This document shows, in pieces, positions 45,174-54,553 of a DNA stretch of 64,000 nt; position 1 is the stretch's first letter; every line of letters starts with the position of its first letter. The stretch is from Bacillota bacterium (GTDB taxonomy: Bacteria; Bacillota; Clostridia; Clostridiales; Clostridiaceae), in assembly GCA_021781745.1 (NCBI GenBank), contig JAJXWH010000001.1, forward strand, positions 124,001 through 188,000, given 5' to 3'. The translations under genes were made by a program, and so were the position numbers. A model generated the notes under the pieces. It saw nothing but the letters and a program-made list of their open reading frames with translations, had not been told where the DNA came from and ran no database searches.

Positions 45174-45432
45174 AATAATTACTCCTTTACATAATAATAT
45201 CGCTAATAACGCTATTATACTTAAAATACTTTATTATTATACCATATGTTATATAGAATTAGGTAATATTTTAATTAGTATTAAGCAAATAATCGTACTA
45301 AAGTTTTTAAGATAGATTCTAATTTTTTAATTTTCTATTACACTAGGAAAATTGTATAATATAGATATAAGGCAAATATATAATTTAAAATATGTTATAT
45401 ATATTGTTAAGCATAATGAGGTGACAATAAAA

Positions 45433-46479
45433 ATGGAAAATCAAATATTGCATGTTGATATGGATGCTTTTTTCGCATCTGTTGAACAAAGAGATAATCC
45501 AGAACTCAGAGGAAAGCCAGTTATTGTTGGTGGCATAAGTGAAAGAGGGGTTGTATCGACTTGCTCCTATGAAGCAAGGAAATTTGGGGTACATTCAGCT
45601 ATGCCTATTTTTATGGCGAGAGAAAAATGTCCAAATGGAATATTTGTTTCTGGAAGATATGGGAGATACTCTAAGGTTTCTCAAGAGATATTTAAAATAC
45701 TTAATGAAGTCACTCCTTTAGTAGAACAGGTTTCGATTGATGAGGGATTTTTGGATTTATCTCAAGGAAAAATTAAAAATGGAATGGAAGCGGCAAGATA
45801 TATTAAAAATAAGGTTTATAAAGAAGTAGGATTAACACTATCTGTAGGAATATCCTATAATAAATTTTTAGCTAAGTTAGCTTCAGATTGGAATAAGCCA
45901 AATGGAATTAAAGAAATAAAAAAAGAAATGATTCCTGATGTACTTTTTCCACTTCCTATATCAAAAATCCATGGTTTGGGAAAAGTATCAGTAGCTAAAT
46001 TTAATAATATGGGAATATATTATATAAAGGATTTATATAATATTCCTAAAGAATTTTATATTGAATACTTAGGGAAAAATGGAATAGAAATATATGAAAG
46101 AATCAGAGGCATTGATAATAGAAAAATTGAAAATATCCGTGAGAGAAAATCTGTGGGAAAAGAAAAAACTTTGAAATTTGATACTAAAAACAAGGAAGAA
46201 TTACGGGAATATATAAAAGAATTCTCATATGAAATTGAGGAAGTTCTAATCCGAAAAAATGTTATTGGAAAAACAGTAACACTAAAATTTAAAACAAAAG
46301 ATTTTGAAAACCGCACAAGAAGTAAGACATTAAATAACTACATTGGAACTCAAAGGGAAATTTTTAAAGTTGCTGAAGAATTACTCGAAAGTGAAGAACT
46401 TAATGAAGAAGTAAGATTAATAGGCGTAAGTATATCTTCATTTAAAGAGACAGAAGTTGAACAGATGAGCTTATTATAG
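45433..46479 (+). CDS. dinB: DNA polymerase IV (Y family)
   Basis: The ATG at 45433 follows ATGAGGTGAC and the family N-terminus ILHVDMDAFFASVEQRD begins within five residues, so the longer upstream frame is rejected. The protein has 348 residues. Catalytic acidic residues are in HVDMDAFF and SIDEGFLDLS; the helix-hairpin-helix region KIHGLGKVSVAKF and the little finger domain follow. It performs translesion DNA synthesis. No LexA box was seen upstream. Confidence 0.93.
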   Translation: MENQILHVDMDAFFASVEQRDNPELRGKPVIVGGISERGVVSTCSYEARKFGVHSAMPIFMAREKCPNGIFVSGRYGRYSKVSQEIFKILNEVTPLVEQVSIDEGFLDLSQGKIKNGMEAARYIKNKVYKEVGLTLSVGISYNKFLAKLASDWNKPNGIKEIKKEMIPDVLFPLPISKIHGLGKVSVAKFNNMGIYYIKDLYNIPKEFYIEYLGKNGIEIYERIRGIDNRKIENIRERKSVGKEKTLKFDTKNKEELREYIKEFSYEIEEVLIRKNVIGKTVTLKFKTKDFENRTRSKTLNNYIGTQREIFKVAEELLESEELNEEVRLIGVSISSFKETEVEQMSLL

Positions 46480-46542
46480 TTTTTATATAACTTAGGGAAT
46501 TTTATTGAGCTAAGTTTAAACGAGGGAAGATAGACTATAGCC

Positions 46543-46729
46543 ATTATACTTAAACTAATATAATAAAGAAATAAGCAAAATGTTTGCGGAAGTAGGCATG
46601 TGAAAATAAGCTGTTGAAAGCATTTAATGGGTGGTTGTTCCACTTGTGCTTTCCAGTGAAATTTTCACTAGTCCTACGGAGCAAACATTTTTCTTATTTC
46701 GTTTTATTATATGCGGTTAAGTATAGTTT
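46543..46729. repeat. Long imperfect palindrome A at the dinB / Cof-phosphatase junction
   Basis: Two arms of about 70 bp face each other. Examples of matched segments are GAAATAAG with CTTATTTC, AAAATGTTTGC with GCAAACATTTTT, and TATACTTAA with TTAAGTATA. The core between them contains GTTGTTCCACTTG. The right arm runs into the stop codon of the minus-strand gene. The element lies between two convergent genes and may terminate both. Confidence 0.7.
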
Positions 46730-47501
46730 AAAGTGCATATTCAAGTATTGCTCTTAGAACACCATGTTCTACATTACTGGCAGCTATGTATTTTCCATAT
46801 TGTTTCATATCTTCTGGAGCATTTTCCATTACAAAGCTATATTCTGCTTGCTCAAGCATTTCTATATCGTTGTAATAATCTCCAAGAGCCATAGTTTCTT
46901 CTTTTGATATATTATCGGTATCCATTAAGTTTTTTAATGCAATTCCTTTATTGACACCCTTATTCATAATATCAGTCCAAATGTCACCAGTAGCTACTAT
47001 ATAATAATCATCTTTGAATTTGCTTTCTGCTATATTATTAGTGCCGTCTAAATTACAAATAGCAATTTTTATTATATCATCATCTACTTTGCTTAAATCA
47101 TCTACTATATTTAAAGTAGTATAGTATTTTCTTATTTCAGATAAATTCTCTTCAGAATAATTTTCAGTATATGCACAGTTAGGAGTACATAATACTATTG
47201 CATTTCCTTCTACCGTTTTTAATTCAGTAATTATATCTTGAACAATATCCTTTGCAAGAATATTTTTATAAATTATTTGGTTATTATCTACAACTAGAGC
47301 TCCATTTTCACATATAAAAGATAAATGTCTTCCTATAGGACCGAAGTTGGTTTGTAAAGTGTAGTAAGGTCTTCCACTAGCAGCTACTAGCTTTATATTT
47401 TTTGCCTGTAAACGGTCTAAAATATCAACAAAACCATCTGGTAAATGACCATTTTCATCTAATAGTGTTCCATCCATATCTGTTGCAATTAATTTAATCA
47501 T
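46728..47501 (-). CDS. Cof-type HAD-family phosphatase
   Basis: The ATG giving MIKLIATDMDGTLLDENG is preceded by AAAGGAG; 257 residues. HAD motif I is DMDGTLLD, motif II SGRP, and motif IV GDYYNDIEML. The C2B cap is typical of Cof/YidA/SupH enzymes, which dephosphorylate sugar phosphates or related metabolites. The substrate is not predictable. The gene stands alone on the minus strand between two convergent or divergent neighbours. Confidence 0.9.
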   Translation of the reverse strand: MIKLIATDMDGTLLDENGHLPDGFVDILDRLQAKNIKLVAASGRPYYTLQTNFGPIGRHLSFICENGALVVDNNQIIYKNILAKDIVQDIITELKTVEGNAIVLCTPNCAYTENYSEENLSEIRKYYTTLNIVDDLSKVDDDIIKIAICNLDGTNNIAESKFKDDYYIVATGDIWTDIMNKGVNKGIALKNLMDTDNISKEETMALGDYYNDIEMLEQAEYSFVMENAPEDMKQYGKYIAASNVEHGVLRAILEYAL

Positions 47502-47748
47502 AAAATCTCCTTTCACTACTTTAAAATTAAAAATATATACATTTCTAATAATAACACATATTTGAAATCAGAAAAAGGTAATAGAAAATTTTATATGGTA
47601 GTAAATGTTTACGGCAAATTGCTATAGTTTAATTAAGCTGTTAAGTATGATATCATAGTAATTAAGGAAAAATAATTAATGTATTTTAATATTCCTATTG
47701 ATTTCAGACTAATTTGAAGTTTTAGAATGAATAAAAGGGGTGATTTTG

Positions 47749-48489
47749 ATGAAATATGCATTGGATGTGCATACTCATACTATAGCAAGTGGGCATGCCT
47801 ACTCAACCTTAATAGAAAATGCAAAGGCTGCATCAGAAAAAGGGATAAAAGTACTTGGTACTACAGAACATGGAATTACTATGCCTCATGCTCCTCATAT
47901 TTGGTATTTTAATAATTATAAGGTACTACCGAGAGAAATGTATGGCGTTACTATGCTTTATGGAACAGAGGCAAATATAATAGATTATGATGGAAATTTA
48001 GATATGGATGATTTCACATTAGATAAAATGGATATTGTAATTGGAAGTATACACGATGAAGTATATAAGGTAGGGAATATTGAAGAAAATACTAAAGCTT
48101 TTATAAATGTGATAGAAAGTGGGAAAGTTGATATAATAGGGCATCTCGGAAATCCAGTGGTTCCTGTTAATTTCGAAGAAATAGTAAAATGTGCAAAGGA
48201 AAATGATGTTTTAATAGAAATCAATAACAGTTCATTTACAACATCAAGAATAGGAAGCTTAAGTAACTGCGCTGAGATAGCGTCATTATGTAAAAAACAC
48301 GATACAAAATTAATAATAAATAGTGATGCTCATTTTTGTACTTTAATAGGGGAATTTACAGAAGCAGTTAAAATGCTGGAGTCAATTGATTTCCCAGAAG
48401 ACCTAATAATTAACAAAGATCCTAATGAATTAATTCTTCTTTTAAAGAAAAAGGGCAGACTACAAGACCTTGACATTGATAAGTTATAG
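47749..48489 (+). CDS. PHP-domain phosphatase (YcdX-like)
   Basis: The ATG at 47749 follows AAAAGGGGTG, giving 246 residues. PHP metal motifs are DVHTHTIASGHAYS, TTEHG, and near the C-terminus NSDAHF. YcdX-type proteins are trinuclear metal phosphoesterases. The protein is complete and ends with LLKKKGRLQDLDIDKL. It faces the acylphosphatase gene, with a very long palindrome between the two. Confidence 0.88.
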   Translation: MKYALDVHTHTIASGHAYSTLIENAKAASEKGIKVLGTTEHGITMPHAPHIWYFNNYKVLPREMYGVTMLYGTEANIIDYDGNLDMDDFTLDKMDIVIGSIHDEVYKVGNIEENTKAFINVIESGKVDIIGHLGNPVVPVNFEEIVKCAKENDVLIEINNSSFTTSRIGSLSNCAEIASLCKKHDTKLIINSDAHFCTLIGEFTEAVKMLESIDFPEDLIINKDPNELILLLKKKGRLQDLDIDKL

Positions 48490-48630
48490 AAGTAAAAAGC
48501 CCATGGCTTTCCTTATATGTTTTTAATAGTACTTTATGCTTTTTTATAGGTGAATTTATATTAATTATGTGTTGTATATAGGAAAACAAATTATTGAATT
48601 AAATTATATTATATTTGAAAATATATACGA

Positions 48631-48834
48631 TACCAGAAAGAAAGACTAACTATTTTGCGTAGTGTTGCATTGATAATAGGATTGTAGGATTTCTTCATTA
48701 GAAGTTGTTCCATTCTTGCTTGTCCTTAGTTTATCTAAGGAGCATGCAGGAATGGGCACAACTTCTAATGCTAGAAATCCTCAATCCTATTATCTAGCAA
48801 CCGAGCAATATTGTTAGTCTTTCTTTCGGCTGGT
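48631..48834. repeat. Long imperfect palindrome B between PHP gene and acylphosphatase gene
   Basis: This is the best of the large palindromes. Arms of about 100 bp (48631-48730 and 48735-48834) match with only small gaps: AAAGAAAGACTAAC, GATAATAGGATTG, GGATTTC and CATTAGAAGTTGT all reappear inverted. The loop is only a few bases. Core: GTTGTTCCATTCTTGCTTGTCC against GGAGCATGCAGGAATGGGCACAAC. It fills most of the 378 bp between two convergent genes. The rest of the gap holds nothing recognisable. Confidence 0.8.
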
Positions 48835-48867
48835 TATATTTATACATATAATATATTTACTATAGAA

Positions 48868-49140
48868 TTAATATTTAATTGTGAATTTTTTTTCATCATT
48901 GATTATAGGAAGGCTGATTAAAGCCATATCGTCAACTCTACAAAAATTATTGCCTGATTTTATTGTAGAAATAAATGCATTAACATTGTTTTCAACACCT
49001 TGTACTTCAATTTGTACATTACCATCCATAAGATTTTTGCACCAGCCAGTTAAATTTAATCTACAAGCTGTAAGTTGTGCAAAATATCTAAAGCCTACAC
49101 CTTGTACGCGTCCTTTTACAAGTATTGAATATCTAATCAT
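48868..49140 (-). CDS. acyP: Acylphosphatase
   Basis: The protein has 90 residues, the family length. The signature GRVQGVGFRYFAQ contains the catalytic arginine, and the later CKNLMDGNVQIEVQG holds the catalytic asparagine. It hydrolyses carboxyl-phosphate bonds such as acetyl phosphate. A GGAGGT-type site precedes the start on the minus strand. Confidence 0.93.
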   Translation of the reverse strand: MIRYSILVKGRVQGVGFRYFAQLTACRLNLTGWCKNLMDGNVQIEVQGVENNVNAFISTIKSGNNFCRVDDMALISLPIINDEKKFTIKY

Positions 49141-49355
49141 CTGTTTACCTCCATTCTCATTATATTGTATTTCAATTTAAGAATAATATTTTATTAGTAT
49201 TCAAATGTATTACTTATTTTAATTATAAAAATTATATCATAATATAATAAATTTGGAATAAAATTATAAAAGTATTTATAATTTTCTGAATATTTAGTAT
49301 AATATTCATAAGGTAGGTAATAATATGAGTAATTAACATGATATGGAGGAGCATA

Positions 49356-49763
49356 ATGGTACAAAGAAGTGTAATATTAATAAAACCAGATGGAGTTGAA
49401 AGAAATATAATAGGGAATATTTTAAGCTGCTATGAAGATAATGGATTAAAGATAGTGGCATTAAAACTTATGAAAGCTTCAAGAGAAATTGCAGAACAGC
49501 ACTATAGTCAACATAAAGGAAAAGACTTCTATGAGGAATTGATAACGTTTATAACAAGAAGTCCATTATGTGCAGCAATTTTGCAAGGTGAAGATGCAGT
49601 AGCAAGAATAAGAAATATTAATGGAGCTACTAGTCCTACTGATGCGGCAGAAGGAACTATAAGGCATAGGTATGCTAGAAGTAAAACAGAAAACTGCGTT
49701 CATGCATCAGATACAATTGAAAGTGCAAAAGAAGAAATCGCATTATGGTTTCCGGAACTTTAA
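49356..49763 (+). CDS. ndk: Nucleoside-diphosphate kinase
   Basis: The ATG at 49356 follows TGGAGGA; an ATG 18 bp earlier is without a site. The protein has 135 residues: RSVILIKPDGVERN at the start and the active-site histidine in ENCVHASDTIESAKEEI. It transfers the gamma phosphate between nucleotides through a phosphohistidine. It is slightly short at the N-terminus compared with the common 140-150 residues but keeps all signature parts. Confidence 0.95.
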   Translation: MVQRSVILIKPDGVERNIIGNILSCYEDNGLKIVALKLMKASREIAEQHYSQHKGKDFYEELITFITRSPLCAAILQGEDAVARIRNINGATSPTDAAEGTIRHRYARSKTENCVHASDTIESAKEEIALWFPEL

Positions 49764-49800
49764 AAGAATATATTATGCAAAAGTATCGGGATATTAAAAG

Positions 49801-49846
49801 TGGCTAGTAAAAATGATTTTAAAGCATTTTTATAGCCATTTTTTAT
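49801..49846 (+). terminator. Terminator after ndk
   Basis: TGGCTA-GTAAAAATG pairs with CATTTTTA-TAGCCA, and TTTTTT follows. Confidence 0.8.
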
Positions 49847-49969
49847 ACATTATTGAAAATAAAAGTTTAACTTTTTTCTAATCAAATAAAGATAAATTGG
49901 GGAGTTTACACAAAATTATGATATAATATAAATTAAGCAGAATTTATTATTTAGCAGAGGAGGTTATTG

Positions 49970-50833
49970 ATGAAATTAAAGAAAGCGAGTGTTATTGGGG
50001 GGATAATTTTACTTTTTCTTACTATAATTGTAGTCGTAGTATTATATATGTTTATTGGACCAGGTGCAAAGGACATTAGGGCAGCGAAAGACTTTATGAC
50101 TAAATTATATTCAATTAATGCAATAAATACTGAACAAAATTTAGACTCTATCAAATATGAAAGAAGTAGGATATTAAATAGTCAAAATGAACTGGTTCAT
50201 AGAAGTATAGTGACTCAAAGTTTTGGTTTAGATTTAGATAAAAATAATAATGTTATAGGCTTTGCAAAAAAAGAAATTAAGGCTAATAGTACTAAAGTAG
50301 AATTACAAGATGCTAGAGCTTTAGCTGAAAAATATTTAAAAAATATTTTTAGCGGGGAAGTATTATTAAAAACAGTTAATGCTAATGATGGATCAAACGA
50401 TTTACCATATTATTCATTTATTTATACTGAGCAGAAAAATGGATATCCATTGTATTTTGATGAAATAAAATTAAACATTGATAAAGAAAACGGTTTTTTG
50501 GATGGTTATTCAAACTCTACAATGCAAAAGGAGTGTAAAGAACCTGTGATTAATGTATCTGATGAAAAAGCAAAAGAAACAGCATTGGATTATTTTCAAA
50601 AGTACAATAAAGATGGCATTGTAAGACCTGAAACAAATTTAGTATATGCGGATAATAAGATAGATAAAGGAGAAAATCCAGTCTATGAAGTTTGTTATAT
50701 TGTAACTATAGATGGTAAGACAGATAAGGATGCAAGTAGCAGCTGGAAAGTCTTTGTAAGTTCAGAAAATGGAAATATATTAAATGTCTTAAAAGATGGT
50801 GCTGAAAAAGAAGTAATAACAAAATCTAATTGA
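49970..50833 (+). CDS. Membrane-anchored protein with PepSY/YPEB-like repeats
   Basis: The ATG at 49970 follows GAGGAGG, giving 287 residues. One N-terminal membrane helix (VIGGIILLFLTIIVVVVLYMF) anchors an extracytoplasmic region with two similar alpha/beta units: VELQDARALAEKYLKNIF, and VSDEKAKETALDYFQKYN followed by YEVCYIVTIDG. The repeat layout resembles PepSY/YcdB-type domains found on surface or sporulation proteins; I cannot name the family for certain. It lies next to the PBP gene but on the other strand. Confidence 0.65.
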   Translation: MKLKKASVIGGIILLFLTIIVVVVLYMFIGPGAKDIRAAKDFMTKLYSINAINTEQNLDSIKYERSRILNSQNELVHRSIVTQSFGLDLDKNNNVIGFAKKEIKANSTKVELQDARALAEKYLKNIFSGEVLLKTVNANDGSNDLPYYSFIYTEQKNGYPLYFDEIKLNIDKENGFLDGYSNSTMQKECKEPVINVSDEKAKETALDYFQKYNKDGIVRPETNLVYADNKIDKGENPVYEVCYIVTIDGKTDKDASSSWKVFVSSENGNILNVLKDGAEKEVITKSN

Positions 50834-50845
50834 ACTTAAATTTAA

Positions 50846-50890
50846 TAGAAAAGAGGACAATCTGTTAATAAAGATTATCCTCTTTTTTTA
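50846..50890. terminator. Terminator between convergent genes
   Basis: AAGAGGACAATCT pairs with AGATTATCCTCTT, followed by TTTTTTA on the plus strand. On the minus strand an A/T-rich run lets it also stop the PBP gene. Confidence 0.8.
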
Positions 50891-50923
50891 TTGCATTTTA
50901 TTATATATTTTCTTTATTGTACC

Positions 50924-53482
50924 TTAATTTGAAGGTGAAATCGGCGATAGGGTGCCAGAATTACCACCAGGACCAATTGGGTTATGAGTGTTATTTTCAT
51001 TAATATTAGGACCATTATTACTATTATTATTTCTAGCTGCAGGTGTAGAACCATTTGCAACAGGTGGAGGTAAAGCATCATTACCATTAGCATTAGTTGC
51101 AGGTGGTGGAGTACTTTCTGTTGTATCCGTTGCAGGCGGACTATCACCTGAAGTATCATAAGATGATGGTAAAACCATAAAATAATCTGCTGTTACAGGA
51201 TTTGGATGGTCTTTCTTTATAAATACTGAACTTTTAGTCAATATAGAAGGTGTTATTGATGAAGCAAGTTTGTTAGTAAATCTATTTACATTAGCTAGAA
51301 CGTGAGTAGTGCATATTGTTGTTGGTTGTGTTCCATCAATAAATAATTCTTCATTTACTCGATCTCCACGAGGATCTTGACTGCATATTGAACTAGGTAG
51401 TAATCCAGAATCTTTACAGACCTCAGTTCTAACTATGCCACTTGGTTCATCTATATCTTTTACTTCAAAATCCTTATTGGCTTCCTTCATTAATTTTCCC
51501 CATATTACTGCAGCACCGCTTGAACTTCCAAGAAGTTGCTTAGGATTATCATATCCAAGCCAAACTGCGCCAGATAAATAAGGAGTAAGACCTGCAAACC
51601 ATAAGTCGGTTGAATTAGTAGTAGTACCAGTTTTACCTGCAACAGGCATATCACCAAATTTTGCACCAGTAGCATTATATTCAGTTACTGGACCCTTTAA
51701 CATATCATATAAAATATACGCCGCTTGAGGTGAAAATACTTTACTCTGTTTAGGAGTAGAATTATCAAGTATAATTTTACCACTAGAATCAACAACTTTT
51801 GTATATAAAACAGGTTTTGTATATATACCACTGTTACCAAAAGTACCATATGCTCCAGCTAAAATATAAGTATTTCCTCCATCTCGATCATTAGGGGCAT
51901 TATTAAATTGACCTAAAGCAAGAGCTGCTATTGAAGTTTTTGATGCAGAATTGTACTTCAAGCCGAGCTTTTCTCCATATGAGATACCAGTTTTTAGTCC
52001 AATTTTATCTTCCATTAAAACAGCGGCAGTATTTTTAGAATGAGTAAGAGCATCTCTTGCGCTAATAAGTCCTGCATATTCATTAGGGGAATTTACAGGA
52101 TTATAAGGATCGTTAGGAGAGTACTTCTTACCGATTTCTTCAGGAATTGGAGCATCATCAATAGGAGTAGCAGCTGTTATGATCTTTTGATCAATTCCTG
52201 GGCCATATACTGTTAATGGCTTTGTTGAAGAACCAATTGGGCGTAAATCATTATATGCTCTGTTTGTTGATTGAGGCCTCTGTTTGCCACGTCCACCTAC
52301 CATAGCAATAACGTGACCAGTTCTATAATCCATAATTGTAGCAGAAGCTTGCAATAATGGAACTCCATCTTTATCATATGATTCTCCATTACTGATTCCC
52401 AGGTTGCTATAATTATCTAATGTAGCTTGAGTAAAGTCTTGTAGTGATCTATTCATTGTTGTATAAATTTTAAGTCCACCATTTACCATTAATTTTGAAG
52501 CTTCTTCGTCAGAATAATTATACTTGGCCTTTAAGTCCTCTTTTACCTGAGATACGGCAGGGTATACAAACCATTCATAATTTAGTCTATAATCTTTTTT
52601 ACTTGATTTAAATACCAAACCGCCATTTTTTACATCATTAACTGCCTTATCATAATCAGCATCACTAATATATTCAAGCTTATGCATCATACTTAATACT
52701 GTAAGAGTTCTGTTAATATAAGGTGATGGGTCTTTCTGATTATTTTCATTATAAGCACTATAATAACTTGGAGCTTGAGTTATACCAGCAAGGTATGCAC
52801 ATTCAATCAATGATAAATCAGAAGCACTTTTTCCGAAATAAGATAAAGATGCTGCCTCTACTCCGTATACATGACCTCCTAAAGGAATGGTGTTTAAATA
52901 GGCTGTTAATATTTGATCCTTAGTTAATCTTTTTTCTAAGCTAATTGCTAAATATGCTTCCCTTATTTTTCTTTCAATAGAAACATCATTGGTTAAAATT
53001 GTATTTTTAATTAATTGTTGAGTCAGTGTAGAAGCTCCCTGCAAACCTTTTTGTCCTAATATTAATCTCCTCACATCTAGATAAGCTGAACCTGCAATTC
53101 TTTGAAAATCTACTCCATTATGTTTATAAAATCTCTCATCTTCAATAGAGACAAAAGCATTTTTTAAATTAGCAGGTATTTTACTAGAATCTATAACATA
53201 ACGTTCCTCATCTGAATGAAGATTATCCATAAAGTCACCATTACTATCATATAAGCTGGAAGGTTGATTTAATGATAATACTGCATCAACATTTAGAGGA
53301 GGTGTAGTTTTTATTATTGCAAAAGCATATCCTGCGACTACCACACCGATTGCCAGAAAGCAAAATAGTAAACCAAAACATATGCCTTTAAATATTTTAT
53401 GAGACTTCTTTTTTTTAGCTTTTACTGGCTTTTTACGTCGTGGAGTACCATCAGCTTTTTTTGCTTTATCGTTAATTGCCAT
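50924..53482 (-). CDS. Class A penicillin-binding protein (PBP1A-like)
   Basis: The protein has 852 residues. A lysine-rich cytoplasmic start is followed by one membrane helix (GICFGLLFCFLAIGVVVAGYAF). The glycosyltransferase domain has EDERFYKHNGVD and GASTLTQQLIKNT. The transpeptidase has SSTK (GSSTKPLT), SKN and KTGT (AGKTGTTTNS). The last 90 residues are a Pro/Thr/Asn/Gly-rich tail. It polymerises and cross-links peptidoglycan outside the membrane. AGGAGGAT precedes the ATG. No motif is missing. Confidence 0.93.
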   Translation of the reverse strand: MAINDKAKKADGTPRRKKPVKAKKKKSHKIFKGICFGLLFCFLAIGVVVAGYAFAIIKTTPPLNVDAVLSLNQPSSLYDSNGDFMDNLHSDEERYVIDSSKIPANLKNAFVSIEDERFYKHNGVDFQRIAGSAYLDVRRLILGQKGLQGASTLTQQLIKNTILTNDVSIERKIREAYLAISLEKRLTKDQILTAYLNTIPLGGHVYGVEAASLSYFGKSASDLSLIECAYLAGITQAPSYYSAYNENNQKDPSPYINRTLTVLSMMHKLEYISDADYDKAVNDVKNGGLVFKSSKKDYRLNYEWFVYPAVSQVKEDLKAKYNYSDEEASKLMVNGGLKIYTTMNRSLQDFTQATLDNYSNLGISNGESYDKDGVPLLQASATIMDYRTGHVIAMVGGRGKQRPQSTNRAYNDLRPIGSSTKPLTVYGPGIDQKIITAATPIDDAPIPEEIGKKYSPNDPYNPVNSPNEYAGLISARDALTHSKNTAAVLMEDKIGLKTGISYGEKLGLKYNSASKTSIAALALGQFNNAPNDRDGGNTYILAGAYGTFGNSGIYTKPVLYTKVVDSSGKIILDNSTPKQSKVFSPQAAYILYDMLKGPVTEYNATGAKFGDMPVAGKTGTTTNSTDLWFAGLTPYLSGAVWLGYDNPKQLLGSSSGAAVIWGKLMKEANKDFEVKDIDEPSGIVRTEVCKDSGLLPSSICSQDPRGDRVNEELFIDGTQPTTICTTHVLANVNRFTNKLASSITPSILTKSSVFIKKDHPNPVTADYFMVLPSSYDTSGDSPPATDTTESTPPPATNANGNDALPPPVANGSTPAARNNNSNNGPNINENNTHNPIGPGGNSGTLSPISPSN

Positions 53483-53587
53483 TTTATCCTCCTAAAATTA
53501 TAAGGTTAATAATTTAATAATATTCTATATCATTATAGCATAATTATAGTATGATTAAATCAATAACTCAATATAAAGGTGTTCTTA

Positions 53588-54259
53588 ATGCAATATTATA
53601 CTAAACGTAAAAGCCATAAATACATATCATTTTTTGCAATTCTAATTTTTATTATTGTTACTTTTAATATAATAATAGTGTTTTTTGATAAAAGAGTTAT
53701 GCCTTCAATAACAGAAATAGCTATAATAATGGCGAAATCTCAAACATTAGATATAATAAACGAAAAAAGTGTAGAGATTCTTTCGCAAGATTTTAATTAT
53801 GATAAAATGATAAAAATAGAAAAAAATAGTGAAGGAAATATAACTTTAATTCAAGCAGATACTATAAAATTAAATTATATAGCGGCTAAATTATCTACAG
53901 AATGTAATAAAGAATTAAGTGATATGAAAAATTCAGCGATAAAAGTTCCTATAGGATGGATGAGCAGCAGTAGTGCATTTTATAACTTAGGCCCTAAAAT
54001 TACAGTATCCATTGAACCTATAGGAAACATAAGTACAAGCTATGAATCAAAGTTTGAAAGTGCTGGAATCAATCAAACTAGGCATAAAATATATTTAAAT
54101 GTTAATGCCAAAATAAGATTAAAATTACCAATGAGAAATCAAGATACAGAAGTAAGCACCCAAATTCCAGTTTCAGATACAATTATAGTAGGAAAGATAC
54201 CAAATGCAACCTTCGGTTTCCCTACAAATGATTCAAATAAAAGCGAAGCTACAAATTAA
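53588..54259 (+). CDS. yunB: Sporulation protein YunB
   Basis: The ATG at 53588 is preceded by AAAGGTG; an in-frame GTG lies 9 bp upstream. The protein has 223 residues with one N-terminal membrane helix (YISFFAILIFIIVTFNIIIVFF). The YunB pattern follows: MPSITEIAIIMAKSQ, IKVPIGWMSSSSAF and VPSDTI-like (PVSDTIIVGKIP) near the end. In Bacillus, YunB is a mother-cell-expressed protein needed for normal sporulation. Its presence supports a spore former. Confidence 0.88.
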   Translation: MQYYTKRKSHKYISFFAILIFIIVTFNIIIVFFDKRVMPSITEIAIIMAKSQTLDIINEKSVEILSQDFNYDKMIKIEKNSEGNITLIQADTIKLNYIAAKLSTECNKELSDMKNSAIKVPIGWMSSSSAFYNLGPKITVSIEPIGNISTSYESKFESAGINQTRHKIYLNVNAKIRLKLPMRNQDTEVSTQIPVSDTIIVGKIPNATFGFPTNDSNKSEATN

Positions 54260-54280
54260 CGTTATAGATAAACAACATGT

Positions 54281-54540
54281 AAACTAGACTTATGTGGTAG
54301 CTTACCGAAATAATAAATATTTTTGTAACCGCAAGGGTCATAATATTACGAAAAACTATGAAAATATCGTTGAAGGCTCTAAGTTGCAGGTTGTACTCAC
54401 TTTAGCATGCTCCCGCTTTCAGCGTGACAAGCTAAAGTGAGACAACCTTCCTTTTAGTACTTTCAGCGATATTTTCATAGTCTTGCGGAATAAATATGTA
54501 TCTAATTTCGGTTGATGTACGCCTAAGTCTAGTTAAAATG
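54281..54540. repeat. Long imperfect palindrome C between yunB and chemotaxis gene
   Basis: Arms of about 110-130 bp face each other: AACTAGACTTA, ACCGAAAT, CCGCAAG, ACTATGAAAATATCG and TTGTACTCACTTTAGC all return inverted on the right side. A bulge of about 20 bp is present only in the left arm. The core has GCATGCTCCCGCT and AGCGTGACAAGC. The GGAGCATGC...ACAAC core is shared with palindrome B. It spans the whole space between two convergent genes. Confidence 0.78.
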
Positions 54541-54553
54541 TCCTATATTATAT

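Noticed and set aside
45174..45432. LexA/SOS box before dinB
   Set aside because: No GAAC-N4-GTTC-type palindrome is present in the divergent gap.
48631..48834. CRISPR array or tandem repeat at the large palindromes
   Set aside because: There are two inverted arms only, no regularly spaced direct repeats, and no cas genes.
49905..49927. Sigma-A promoter TTTACA/TATAAT before the PepSY-like gene
   Set aside because: Spacing is only 11 bp.
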